This document shows positions 33,283 to 41,915 of a DNA stretch of 64,000 bases, piece after piece. Each line of letters begins with the position of its first letter. The stretch's first letter is position 1. Both the position numbers and the translations under genes were made by a program. Source of the stretch: Zymobacter sp047495495. Its GTDB lineage: Bacteria; Pseudomonadota; Gammaproteobacteria; Pseudomonadales; Halomonadaceae. The stretch covers positions 248,001 through 312,000 of the forward strand of contig NZ_CP179930.1 of the NCBI RefSeq assembly GCF_047495495.1. The letters are read 5' to 3'. The notes under the pieces are model-generated. The model had not been told where the DNA came from, did no database searches, and saw only the letters and a list, made by a program, of their open reading frames with translations.

Positions 33283-35220
33283 ATGGGACGTATCATCGGT
33301 ATTGACCTGGGGACCACCAACTCCTGTGTCGCGGTACTCGACGGTGACAAACCGCGCGTCATCGAAAACGCAGAAGGCGGTCGTACTACCCCTTCCATCG
33401 TTGCATACACTGACGACGGCGAAATCCTGGTCGGTCAGGCCGCCAAACGTCAGGCGGTCACCAACCCGAAAAACACGCTGTATGCGGTAAAACGTCTGAT
33501 CGGCCGTAAGTTCGGCGATGACGTCGTACAGAAAGACATCAACATGGTCCCGTACGACATCGTCAAAGCAGACAACGGCGACGCCTGGGTAGAAGTCAAA
33601 GGCAAGAAAATGGCTCCCCCGCAGGTCAGCGCTGAAGTGCTGAAGAAAATGAAGAAAACGGCCGAAGACTACCTCGGTGAAGAAGTGACCGAAGCGGTCA
33701 TCACCGTACCGGCCTACTTCAACGATTCTCAGCGCCAAGCAACTAAAGACGCTGGCCGCATCGCGGGTCTGGACGTCAAACGTATCATCAACGAGCCGAC
33801 CGCTGCCGCTCTGGCCTACGGTATGGACAAGTCCCGCGGTGACAAAACGATCGCGGTATACGACTTGGGTGGTGGTACCTTCGACGTATCTATCATCGAA
33901 GTGGCTGACGTTGACGGCGAAACCCAGTTCGAAGTGCTGTCCACCAACGGTGACACCTTCCTCGGTGGTGAAGACTTCGACAACGCAGTCATCAACTATT
34001 TGGTTGAACAGTTCAAAGCTGACAGCGGCATCGACCTGTCCGGTGACTCTCTGGCTATGCAGCGTCTGAAAGAAGCCGCTGAAAAAGCCAAGATCGAACT
34101 GTCCAGCGCTCAGCAGACCGACGTCAATCTGCCGTACATCACGGCTGATCAGACTGGTCCGAAACACCTGAACGTCAAAGTGACTCGCGCCAAACTGGAA
34201 GCACTGGTTGGTGATCTGGTTCAGCGTTCGCTCGATCCGTGCAAAACAGCACTGGCCGATGCCAAACTGTCCGCTTCTGACATCGACGATGTCATTCTGG
34301 TCGGTGGTCAGACGCGCATGCCGCTGGTACAGCAGAAAGTCAGCGAATTCTTCGGTAAAGATGCGCGCAAAGACGTCAACCCGGATGAAGCCGTAGCACT
34401 GGGTGCTTCTATCCAAGGTGGTGTTCTGGGTGGCGACGTCAAAGACGTCCTGCTGCTCGACGTTACTCCGCTGACGCTGGGTATCGAAACGATGGGTGGT
34501 GTCATGACGCCGGTCATCGAGAAGAACACGACGATCCCGACCAAGAAAACGCAGGTCTTCTCTACTGCAGAAGACAACCAGACGGCCGTGACTATTCACG
34601 TGCTGCAGGGTGAGCGCAAACAGGCGACCCAGAACAAGTCGCTCGGTCGTTTCGACCTGTCCGACATTCCGCCGGCACCGCGTGGTGTACCGCAGATCGA
34701 AGTTGCCTTCGACCTCGACGCCAACGGTATCCTGAGCGTGTCTGCGAAAGACAAAGCGACCGGCAAAGAACAGTCCATCGTCATCAAATCGTCTGGCGGT
34801 CTGTCCGACGAAGAGATCGACCAGATGGTACGTGATGCTGAAGCGCACCAGGACGAAGATAAGAAATTCGAAGAAATGGTGCAGCTGCGCAATCAGGCCG
34901 ACGGCATGATTCACGCAACGCGCAAGACGCTCGAAGAAGCTGGCGACAAAGCAACGGCAGAAGAGAAAGAGAAAATCGAATCTGCTGCCAACGCTTTGGA
35001 AGAAGCGCTCAAGGGCGATGACAAGGATGACATTCAGGCCATACTGAATGCTCTGACCGAAGCCTCCGGTTCTCTGGCCCAGAAACTGTACGCCGAACAG
35101 GCACAGCAGCAGGGTCAGCAGCAAGGTGCTGGCGAACAGGGTGCTCAGGGCAACAGCCAGGATGAAAACGTCGTTGATGCCGAGTACGAAGAAATCAAAG
35201 ACGACGACAAGAAATCCTAA
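33283..35220 (+). CDS. dnaK: Hsp70 chaperone DnaK
   Basis: 645-aa ATP-driven chaperone. The actin-like ATPase domain begins GIDLGTTNSCVAVLDG (residues 6-21) and includes VPAYFNDSQRQATKDAG, YDLGGGTFDVSI and ILVGGQTRMPLVQ. The conserved interdomain linker reads VKDVLLLDVTPL. The substrate-binding beta domain, helical lid and C-terminal EYEEIKDDDKK tail (the EEVKD-like co-chaperone contact) follow, after a Gln/Gly-rich stretch. Codon use is strongly biased, as in highly expressed genes. Has its own sigma-32 promoter; acts with GrpE and DnaJ from the flanking genes. Confidence 0.98.
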   Translation: MGRIIGIDLGTTNSCVAVLDGDKPRVIENAEGGRTTPSIVAYTDDGEILVGQAAKRQAVTNPKNTLYAVKRLIGRKFGDDVVQKDINMVPYDIVKADNGDAWVEVKGKKMAPPQVSAEVLKKMKKTAEDYLGEEVTEAVITVPAYFNDSQRQATKDAGRIAGLDVKRIINEPTAAALAYGMDKSRGDKTIAVYDLGGGTFDVSIIEVADVDGETQFEVLSTNGDTFLGGEDFDNAVINYLVEQFKADSGIDLSGDSLAMQRLKEAAEKAKIELSSAQQTDVNLPYITADQTGPKHLNVKVTRAKLEALVGDLVQRSLDPCKTALADAKLSASDIDDVILVGGQTRMPLVQQKVSEFFGKDARKDVNPDEAVALGASIQGGVLGGDVKDVLLLDVTPLTLGIETMGGVMTPVIEKNTTIPTKKTQVFSTAEDNQTAVTIHVLQGERKQATQNKSLGRFDLSDIPPAPRGVPQIEVAFDLDANGILSVSAKDKATGKEQSIVIKSSGGLSDEEIDQMVRDAEAHQDEDKKFEEMVQLRNQADGMIHATRKTLEEAGDKATAEEKEKIESAANALEEALKGDDKDDIQAILNALTEASGSLAQKLYAEQAQQQGQQQGAGEQGAQGNSQDENVVDAEYEEIKDDDKKS

Positions 35221-35256
35221 GGTCGTTGACGCCTTTGATGGCTGACAGGCGTAAAG

Positions 35257-35325
35257 GCCGCACGGTAACGTGCGGCTGCGCATGGCGCGGGAGTTCGGCC
35301 TAAGGCCGGTAACGGCTCCCGCGCC
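35257..35325 (+). terminator. Two hairpins between dnaK and dnaJ
   Basis: GCCGCACG/CGTGCGGC (35257-35276, loop GTAA), then GGCGCGGGAG/CTCCCGCGCC (35284-35325, containing an inner CGGCC/GGCCG). The second is followed by only GTTTC. Likely a partial terminator or mRNA-stability element that lowers dnaJ relative to dnaK. Confidence 0.6.
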
Positions 35326-35478
35326 GTTTCATGTGGAGATCCACCGTTCTGCTTGGTCAGGCGGAACGGGTGCAGTCCGGGTATCATCTGCACTGACTGT
35401 ACGAAAGAATCCAGAAAGGGCTGGCGGGGTGTGCACCCTGAAGGCATGGCCCGACAGCAACCGGAGGTCGAGAGACTG

Positions 35479-36639
35479 ATGTCCAAACGTGACTATTACG
35501 AAGTGCTTGGCGTCGAACGCCAGGCCGATCAGCGTGAGATCAAGAAGGCGTACCGCCGTCTGGCCCAGAAGCTTCACCCTGACCGCAACCCGGGAGACGA
35601 GTCTGCCGCGGCGAAGTTCCAAGAGGTCTCCGAGGCATATGAGGTGCTGTCCGACGAAAGCAAGCGTGCGGCTTACGATCAGTTCGGTCACGCTGGCGTA
35701 GACGGCCAAAGCGGCGGCTTTGGCGGTGGTGCGGGCGGTTTCGGTGGCGGCTTTGGTGAAGGTGGCTTCGGCGATATCTTCGGCGATGCATTCAGCGAGT
35801 TCTTCGGGGGTGGCCGCGGAGGTCGTCGCGACCCCAATGCGCCGCGTCGCGGTGCTGATCTGCGCTACAACCTTGAAATCAGCCTTGAAGAAGCAGTCGG
35901 CGGTACCAGCGTCGATATTCGTATACCGCGCATGGCGCAGTGCGATCACTGTCATGGTGACGGTGCCGAGCCCGGCAGTAGCCGCAAGACCTGCCCGACC
36001 TGTAACGGGATGGGCAAGGTGCGGATGCAGCAGGGCTTCTTCGCTGTGGAGCAGCCGTGTCCGACCTGTCAGGGTCGCGGTGAAATCATCGAAAAACCCT
36101 GCACGAAATGTCACGGTGAAGGGCGTGTTCGTGAAACGCGCACGCTGTCAGTCACCATTCCGGCGGGTGTCGATACCGGCGATCGTATCCGTCTGACGGG
36201 CGAAGGTGAAGGCGGTCTGAACGGTGGGCCTGCGGGTAACCTGTTTGTTGAGGTGACGCTGCGCCCGCACCCGATCTTCCGCCGCGATGGTACGAACCTG
36301 CACTGCGAAGTGCCGGTCAGCTTTGTTGATGCCACGCTCGGAACCGAGCTGGAAATTCCGACGCTCAACGGTCGCGTTAAACTGAGCGTGCCGCCAGAAA
36401 CCCAGACGGGCAAAGTGCTGCGTCTACGCGGTAAAGGCGTGCGTTCTGTACACGGCGGTGGCCCGGGCGATCTGCTGTGCCATCTGGTACTCGAAACGCC
36501 CGTCAACCTGACGGAAGAGCAGAAGACATTGCTGCGCCAGTTCCAGAGCAGTCTGGAAGGTACCGGCGACCGTCACTCGCCGCGCAAGGAAGGTTGGTTC
36601 GACAGCGTGAAGAAATTCTTCGAAGATCTGCGCGGTTGA
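35479..36639 (+). CDS. dnaJ: Hsp40 co-chaperone DnaJ
   Basis: 386 aa. The J domain has HPD at residues 33-35. A Gly/Phe-rich region follows (about 75-120, ending GGGRGGRRD). Four zinc-binding CxxCxGxG repeats (CDHCHGDG, CPTCNGMG, CPTCQGRG, CTKCHGEG) and two C-terminal substrate-binding domains complete it. Stimulates DnaK ATPase and delivers clients. The ATG at 35479 follows CGGAGG and begins the invariant SKRDYYEVLGV; the frame is open 42 codons earlier but that is not coding. Confidence 0.97.
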   Translation: MSKRDYYEVLGVERQADQREIKKAYRRLAQKLHPDRNPGDESAAAKFQEVSEAYEVLSDESKRAAYDQFGHAGVDGQSGGFGGGAGGFGGGFGEGGFGDIFGDAFSEFFGGGRGGRRDPNAPRRGADLRYNLEISLEEAVGGTSVDIRIPRMAQCDHCHGDGAEPGSSRKTCPTCNGMGKVRMQQGFFAVEQPCPTCQGRGEIIEKPCTKCHGEGRVRETRTLSVTIPAGVDTGDRIRLTGEGEGGLNGGPAGNLFVEVTLRPHPIFRRDGTNLHCEVPVSFVDATLGTELEIPTLNGRVKLSVPPETQTGKVLRLRGKGVRSVHGGGPGDLLCHLVLETPVNLTEEQKTLLRQFQSSLEGTGDRHSPRKEGWFDSVKKFFEDLRG

Positions 36640-36683
36640 ATGGTTCGCCGTAGACCTCGTCGCTGATGAGGGATGCGGTAACG

Positions 36684-36724
36684 AAAAGCGCCGTACGAGC
36701 ACGTGCTCGTGCGGCGCTTTTTTT
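36684..36724 (+). terminator. Intrinsic terminator of the dnaK-dnaJ transcript
   Basis: An almost perfect 19-bp palindrome (AAAAGCGCCG...CGGCGCTTTT, centre GAGCACGTGCTC) followed by further Ts. Confidence 0.9.
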
Positions 36725-36859
36725 GTTGGAGCAGCCATGACGCGGGCTGATCAATAGCATGCAAACGTTTGAATAGCCGCCATAAAAGGCCTCTGTTCAA
36801 TTTATGATCAGTTCGCGTGAGCCTGCGCCAGCTGCTGGATAGCGCCATCCGTCCTCAAC

Positions 36860-36918
36860 TTATCCACACCTCTTTTCGCAGCAGATGGGGATAAGCAGTC
36901 AATATGGCGTGTGGATAA
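36860..36918. promoter_or_regulatory. Cluster of DnaA boxes
   Basis: TTATCCACA at 36860-36868 and its reverse TGTGGATAA at 36910-36918 are perfect DnaA boxes. TGGGGATAA at 36886-36894 differs by one base. Three sites in 59 bases in mixed orientation, directly behind the mmuM stop, suggest a DnaA-titrating or DnaA-reactivating (DARS-like) site rather than a promoter. Confidence 0.55.
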
Positions 36919-37887
36919 CTAGCGTTGTGCTTCGGTATCCAGCAGCGCTTGGCGCACCTTGGCGACCGTGCGGGTGTCGTCGGGTGTCGTGCGGCAGCAT
37001 CCACCGATGATGCGGGCACCCGCATCGTACCAGCGCTGTACCAGTGACGCATGGCTGCCCAGCGACTGTGCCGTTTCGCACGGATACCAGCGTTTATCCG
37101 TGGGGTCGTAGTGCTCGCCGGCATTGGGGTAGATCACAATGGGAAGCGTGGTCGCTGCCGCTAAACGTTTCACCATACCTTCTACGTGCTGCATGCCTGT
37201 GCAGTTAAGACCGATGGCCTTGATCTGTGGGTGCTGGCTCAACCAGGCCGCGCACTCTTCGATGGGTGTGCCATCGGCGATATGGGCGTCATCCCGAACG
37301 CTGAAAGCGATCCATGCGGTCGCCTCAGGGAATTCTTCTTCCAAGAGATGCGTCAGTGCTTGAGCCTCGGCCAGCATCGGGATGGTTTCGCAGGCCAGAA
37401 TATCCACACCCTCTTCCAGCAGTGCAGCAATGCGTGGGCGATGGAAATCTTTCAGTGTCCGCTCGTCGTGGGTGTAGTTGCCCACGTACTCGGAGCCGTC
37501 GGCCAGCCATGCCCCGTATGGACCGACACTGCCCGCTACCAGCATGGGAAGGGTGTGGTCGGGGTATGCGGTGAGGTAGTCTTTACGCGCCTGATTTAGC
37601 AGCGTGGCGGATTCGGCCATCAACTGACGGGCGCGCTCGGCGTCGATGCCGGCCTGTGCGTAGCCTGCCAGCGAAGCCTGGTAGCTGGCGGAAATGCCGA
37701 TATCAGCACCGGCATCAAAATAGTCGCGGTGAACCTGGGCAATCAATGCAGGCTGCTCGGCCAGTACGCGTGCGGACCACAGCGCATCGTTGAGGTCGCA
37801 GCCTCGGTTTTCCAGCTCGCTGGCCAAGGCTCCATCCAATACGGCAAACGGGACGCGGGCCAGCAGGTCATCAAGCGGGTGTGTCAT
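36919..37887 (-). CDS. mmuM: Homocysteine S-methyltransferase MmuM
   Basis: 322-aa zinc-dependent methyltransferase that makes methionine from homocysteine and S-methylmethionine (or SAM). The barrel starts FAVLDGALASELENRG; the zinc cysteines are in GLNCTG and the C-terminal IIGGCCRTTPDD. ACETIPMLAEAQAL and YPNAGEHYD are typical. The ATG at 37887 follows AAGG; the frame is open 54 codons further without family similarity. It lies behind mmuP on the same strand, so uptake and use of S-methylmethionine are linked. Confidence 0.93.
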   Translation of the reverse strand: MTHPLDDLLARVPFAVLDGALASELENRGCDLNDALWSARVLAEQPALIAQVHRDYFDAGADIGISASYQASLAGYAQAGIDAERARQLMAESATLLNQARKDYLTAYPDHTLPMLVAGSVGPYGAWLADGSEYVGNYTHDERTLKDFHRPRIAALLEEGVDILACETIPMLAEAQALTHLLEEEFPEATAWIAFSVRDDAHIADGTPIEECAAWLSQHPQIKAIGLNCTGMQHVEGMVKRLAAATTLPIVIYPNAGEHYDPTDKRWYPCETAQSLGSHASLVQRWYDAGARIIGGCCRTTPDDTRTVAKVRQALLDTEAQR

Positions 37888-38024
37888 GGTCGTGAGCCTT
37901 TCGGTTGTTCTTCTCAATAGTGGGGCAGCATCCCCGCATAGCAGCGTGCTGATAAATAAACATCCTAGTGTGCCGCAAACGCTGCCAACAGGAAACCGTC
38001 GTATAGAGAGCCGATATGAATAAG

Positions 38025-38049
38025 AAAATGCCCTTCCGAAGAAGGGCAT
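38025..38049 (-). terminator. Intrinsic terminator between mmuP and mmuM
   Basis: On the minus strand ATGCCCTTC, four-base loop, GAAGGGCAT then TTTTC. It would reduce transcription into mmuM, which may have an additional promoter in the following 130 bases. Confidence 0.75.
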
Positions 38050-38064
38050 AGACGGTATCGACCA

Positions 38065-39480
38065 TCACATACTTTTGCGCTTGCGGAAGCATCTGACCGT
38101 GTAATAGGAGAGGTAACACAGAGCGGTGAAGGATAGGCCGCAATAGAGCGAAGGGCGCTGCATTGGGTCGAAGGCCATGCCAAGGAAGGCAGCTACGCAT
38201 GCGAGGAATGAAATGGCCGGTACCCACGGATATCCCGGAGAACGGTATTCGAGACTGTGACTGCTCTTGCCTTCACGTGCCAGAGAGCGACGGAACATGA
38301 TGTGGCTGACGCTGATACTCATCCATACGGCCACGACTGCAAAGGCGGCTAAAGAGGTCAATGCGATGTAGACGGTGCCTGTCGGATAGTACTTTGTCAG
38401 TAGCGCTGGCAGGCCGCCCAGCATGCTGAACATTATGGCCACGAGCGGAATACCTTTGGCCGTCTGCCAGCTGAAAAAGCGCGGCAGCATCCGGTGCTGG
38501 CTGACGGTCCACAGCATGCGTGATGAGGCGTATAACCCTGAACTGGCGGCCGACAGCATCGCGGTTAGGATAACGAAGCGCATGATGTGATCGGTATAGG
38601 GAATGCCGATATTCTGAAAGACCATCACGAACGGGCTATCGGTCAGCCCTGCCTGCTTGTACGGCAGCAGGGTCGCAATCACGAATATTGCCCCTACAAA
38701 GAAGATGATCAGGCGCCACAGGGTCATGCGGATGGCCTTCGGCACTGTCTTGGAGGGATTGGCCGTTTCGCCAGCGGCGATTCCGATCAGTTCAGTACCC
38801 GAGAAGGCAAAGGTGACGATCAGTAGTGATGACAGTACGGGCATTAGGCCGTTGGGGAAGATGCCGTCTTCTACTAGCTGATGGAGGCCGGGAGAAACGA
38901 CGCTCTGGCTGGGGTGAATAAGCCCGGTGATGGCGGCCATACCTACCATTAAGAAGACTACCACGATGATCACTTTCAGCAGCGACAGCCAGAACTCCGA
39001 CTCGGCGAACAGGCGGGTGGTGAAGATGTTCATCAGAGTGATCGCGACCCCAAACAGTAAGCTCCAGTGCCATACGGGAATGCCGGGGAACCATTGCTGC
39101 ATCAGCTGACCGGATGTTGTCAGTTCGGCACCTAAGGCCACTGTCCACGTCATCCAGTAGAGCCAGGCCACCGTATAGCCGGTCGCGGGGCCGATGTAGC
39201 GCGTTGCGTAGGCGCTGAACGCTCCCGTTTCCGGCATGTGAACGGCCAGTTCGCCGAGGCTCATCATGACCAGGTAGGCGACGAAACCGCCGATGACATA
39301 GGCCAGTATGGCCCCGATGGGGCCCGCCTGACCGACGGTGGCGCCACTGCTCATGAATAGCCCCGTGCCGATGACACCGCCCAGTGACAGCATGACGACA
39401 TGGCGCATCTTCATGCTGCGCTGATAGCCAGCGGTGGATTCATCCGATGGGAGGGGGTCGTGCGGGGGGATGTCGCTCAT
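38065..39480 (-). CDS. mmuP: S-methylmethionine permease MmuP
   Basis: 471-aa amino acid/polyamine/organocation permease with about 12 membrane segments. Segments RHVVMLSLGGVIGTGLF, ARYIGPATGYTVAWLYW-like TRYIGPATGYTVAWLYW, FAFSGTELIGIAAGET, ILTAMLSAASSGLYASSRMLW and AVVAVWMSISVSH match E. coli MmuP closely. GGAGGACGC precedes the ATG at 39480; the longer frame to 39972 covers the dapB 5' end and is a shadow. Imports S-methylmethionine for MmuM. Confidence 0.93.
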   Translation of the reverse strand: MSDIPPHDPLPSDESTAGYQRSMKMRHVVMLSLGGVIGTGLFMSSGATVGQAGPIGAILAYVIGGFVAYLVMMSLGELAVHMPETGAFSAYATRYIGPATGYTVAWLYWMTWTVALGAELTTSGQLMQQWFPGIPVWHWSLLFGVAITLMNIFTTRLFAESEFWLSLLKVIIVVVFLMVGMAAITGLIHPSQSVVSPGLHQLVEDGIFPNGLMPVLSSLLIVTFAFSGTELIGIAAGETANPSKTVPKAIRMTLWRLIIFFVGAIFVIATLLPYKQAGLTDSPFVMVFQNIGIPYTDHIMRFVILTAMLSAASSGLYASSRMLWTVSQHRMLPRFFSWQTAKGIPLVAIMFSMLGGLPALLTKYYPTGTVYIALTSLAAFAVVAVWMSISVSHIMFRRSLAREGKSSHSLEYRSPGYPWVPAISFLACVAAFLGMAFDPMQRPSLYCGLSFTALCYLSYYTVRCFRKRKSM

Positions 39481-39694
39481 GCGTCCTCCAAGTAGTGCTA
39501 GTGCGCAGTTATCGAAAAATGGCGCATCTGCGTAGTGCCTTGATAGCAAGGCGCTATTAGGTATGCGGTCAAGACGATGCTCGTGACGGGCCAGGGCGCA
39601 GGAGAAGAGATTCACATCCCAGCCTAGCCGTGGCAGGGCTGAGCAGAATATCATGCCTTCATGATTGACGTGATCCCTGAGATAAGGAGAACAG

Positions 39695-40504
39695 ATGACG
39701 CGTATAGCCATCTTGGGCGCTGCTGGGCGCATGGGGCGGATGCTGGCACAAGCCACGCTGCAGACTGACGGTGCCGAGCTTGGAGCGGCCATCGTCCGTC
39801 CGAGCAGTTCACTGATCGGTGCCGACGTAGGCGAGTTGATCGGTGCCGGGAAGTGCGGTGTTGCCGTAACGGACAGCCTCGACAAGGTGATCGATGCGAT
39901 CGACGTCGTCATCGACTTCACCACGCCCGCACTGACCGAGCAGGCCGTCGCGCTGTGCAAAGCACATGGCAAGGCGATCGTAATCGGTACGACTGGGCTT
40001 GATGACGCTCAGGAAAAGACCTTGGGCGAACAGGCCAAAGCGGTGCCGGTTGTTTATGCCGCCAATATGAGCACCGGTGTCAACCTATCGCTCAACCTGC
40101 TGGCGACCGCTGCGCGTGCGCTGGCGGATGCCGGCTACGATATCGAAGTCATCGAGGCACACCATCGTCACAAGGTCGATGCCCCCTCCGGTACCGCGCT
40201 GATGATGGGGCGTGCCGTGGCGGAGGCCTGTGGACGCGACCTGCGTACGCAGGGTGTCTTTTCGCGTGAAGGACGTTGTGGTCCGCGTACGGACGATGAA
40301 ATCGGCTTTTCCGTAATTCGTGCCGGTGACATCGTCGGTGAGCACACTGTTATGTTCGCCACTGAAGGCGAGCGTATCGAGATCACCCATAAGGCCTCTA
40401 GCCGCATGACGTTCGCGAACGGCGCTGTACGTGCCGCGCTGTGGGTAGCGCAGGCGCAGCCCGGTCTCTATGACATGCAGGATGTGCTTGGACTTAGAGA
40501 CTGA
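39695..40504 (+). CDS. dapB: 4-hydroxy-tetrahydrodipicolinate reductase DapB
   Basis: 269 aa; second committed step of the diaminopimelate/lysine pathway, cytoplasmic, NAD(P)H-dependent. Nucleotide motif GAAGRMGR is at residues 8-15, catalytic His156-His157 and Lys160 in EAHHRHKVDAPSGTA, and VIRAGDIVGEHTVMF is the tetramer region. AAGGAGAACAG is a strong RBS. In Pseudomonas-type genomes dapB follows dnaJ directly; here mmuPM lies between. Confidence 0.97.
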   Translation: MTRIAILGAAGRMGRMLAQATLQTDGAELGAAIVRPSSSLIGADVGELIGAGKCGVAVTDSLDKVIDAIDVVIDFTTPALTEQAVALCKAHGKAIVIGTTGLDDAQEKTLGEQAKAVPVVYAANMSTGVNLSLNLLATAARALADAGYDIEVIEAHHRHKVDAPSGTALMMGRAVAEACGRDLRTQGVFSREGRCGPRTDDEIGFSVIRAGDIVGEHTVMFATEGERIEITHKASSRMTFANGAVRAALWVAQAQPGLYDMQDVLGLRD

Positions 40505-40604
40505 CGGCAGGGTGTATCTCCATTGCGTCATGGCGTCGGTGCCCTTCGTATGCAAAGGCATCGACGCCATGACGTTTTCGTGACCAACCAAGCAAGGATT
40601 GATG

Positions 40605-41666
40605 ATGGCGCAGCGCGGCAGACCTCTGTGGACAATGGCACTGAAAAGCCTGCTGGGAGGCTATCGGTATCGCGGCCCTCGTACGGGGCACTTCGACGGT
40701 GAGCGGTTTGGCAATCAGCCCGGGCTGCGCCGCATCGGCTTTCGCGATCTATGGCAGCTGCGACGCGAACGTCGGCACATGACCCCGTGGTCATGGGAAG
40801 AGATTCCCGCTGCGCCAACTCCCGTGGCACGGGTCGAAGACGACAGCGTTCGCATCACTTTCATCAATCACGCCACGTTCCTGATCCAGTTCGCAGGCAT
40901 GAACCTGTTGACCGATCCGGTATGGTCGAAGCGTGTCAGCCCACTGCGCTGGGCAGGGCCGCGTCGTTTCCACGCGCCCGGCATTCCGCTAGACAGGCTG
41001 CCGCCCATTGATGCGGTGCTGCTCAGCCACAACCACTACGATCACTGTGACTTCCATACGCTGCGCGCGCTGCTGCGACGCAACCCTCGCATGCGCCTTA
41101 TTGCGCCGCTGGGGCACGATGTTATGGCAGAAGAGTTAGGGTTCCTGCGTCAGGAAAGCCTTGATTGGTGGTCGTCGTGCCGACTGAAAGGGCGTGCCAT
41201 CACGCTGGTGCCTGCTCGCCATTGGGGGGCACGTACGCTGTGGGACAAATGCCGCACGCTGTGGGGCGGGTTCGTGATCGAAACGCCGCAGGGGCCGCTC
41301 TATTTCGCCGGGGATACGGCCTACAGCGATGGCTTTCAGCGCATTCGTACACGTATGGGGCCGATGTCGCTGGCGCTGCTGCCTGTCGGGGCCTATCAGC
41401 CGCATTGGTGTATGGAAGATGTGCATCTTGAGCCGCATGAAGCCGTTCGAGCGCATCACGAGTTGGGATGTCAGGCCAGTATGGCCTGCCATTTCGGTTG
41501 TTTTTCACTCGCCAACGATGGGCAGCACGAGCCTCAGGGTGTCGTAGAGTCCCTGCGCCATCATGGGCATATCGATGCCCAGACTCTCCATCTGCCGACG
41601 CCGGGAGCACCGATGATCTTCCGCGATGGGCAGCTTGAGCCGTTCGTAGATGCCGACAGGGGGTAG
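40605..41666 (+). CDS. MBL-fold metallohydrolase (RomA/NAPE-PLD-like)
   Basis: 353-aa metallo-beta-lactamase-fold hydrolase. The dinuclear zinc motif HNHYDH lies at residues 142-147 (VLLSHNHYDHCD), with FINHATFLIQFAGMNLLTDPVWS before it and PARHWG, LYFAGDTAYSDG and a late MACHFGCF histidine after it. This arrangement is that of the NAPE-PLD/RomA/UlaG-like group (N-acyl-phosphatidylethanolamine phospholipase D relatives). No signal peptide. AAGGA six bases before the ATG at 40605 favours it over the ATG at 40602. It sits between dapB and carA, where most relatives have no gene; substrate unknown. Confidence 0.83.
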   Translation: MAQRGRPLWTMALKSLLGGYRYRGPRTGHFDGERFGNQPGLRRIGFRDLWQLRRERRHMTPWSWEEIPAAPTPVARVEDDSVRITFINHATFLIQFAGMNLLTDPVWSKRVSPLRWAGPRRFHAPGIPLDRLPPIDAVLLSHNHYDHCDFHTLRALLRRNPRMRLIAPLGHDVMAEELGFLRQESLDWWSSCRLKGRAITLVPARHWGARTLWDKCRTLWGGFVIETPQGPLYFAGDTAYSDGFQRIRTRMGPMSLALLPVGAYQPHWCMEDVHLEPHEAVRAHHELGCQASMACHFGCFSLANDGQHEPQGVVESLRHHGHIDAQTLHLPTPGAPMIFRDGQLEPFVDADRG

Positions 41667-41807
41667 TCGGTTCACGGCTGACACCGTATACTCGAAGAGA
41701 TTACGGGTAGGTGGTCTCTGCATCACCGATGGCTGTACCGGAATCCAGGCGTGTCGCTGAGAGCGTGCTCGCAGTGGCCGAACCTAAAGAGCGGGAGCGT
41801 ATCCTTC

Positions 41808-41828
41808 AACGGACGTCCCCGTTTTTTT
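41808..41828 (+). terminator. Terminator/attenuator in the carA leader
   Basis: AACGG, six-base loop, CCGTT followed by a run of seven Ts (two overlapping the stem), about 88 bases before the carA start. It either ends the MBL-gene transcript or attenuates carAB; no obvious leader peptide was identified. Confidence 0.6.
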
Positions 41829-41915
41829 ACAGCCAGCACATTGCCCGTGCCCCCAACACCCGCTGCACGGGCGCTATACAAGAACATCCAAGGTTGTCTT
41901 CGGGAGGGCACAGCA

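Noticed and set aside
33244..35283. 679-codon frame antisense to dnaK
   Set aside because: Long antisense frames arise over strongly codon-biased genes; the product has low-complexity composition and no family.
35400..35470. SAM-riboswitch-like core (TGGCCCGACAGCAACC) before dnaJ
   Set aside because: The other conserved S-box elements are missing and dnaJ is not a sulfur-metabolism gene; resemblance is probably chance.
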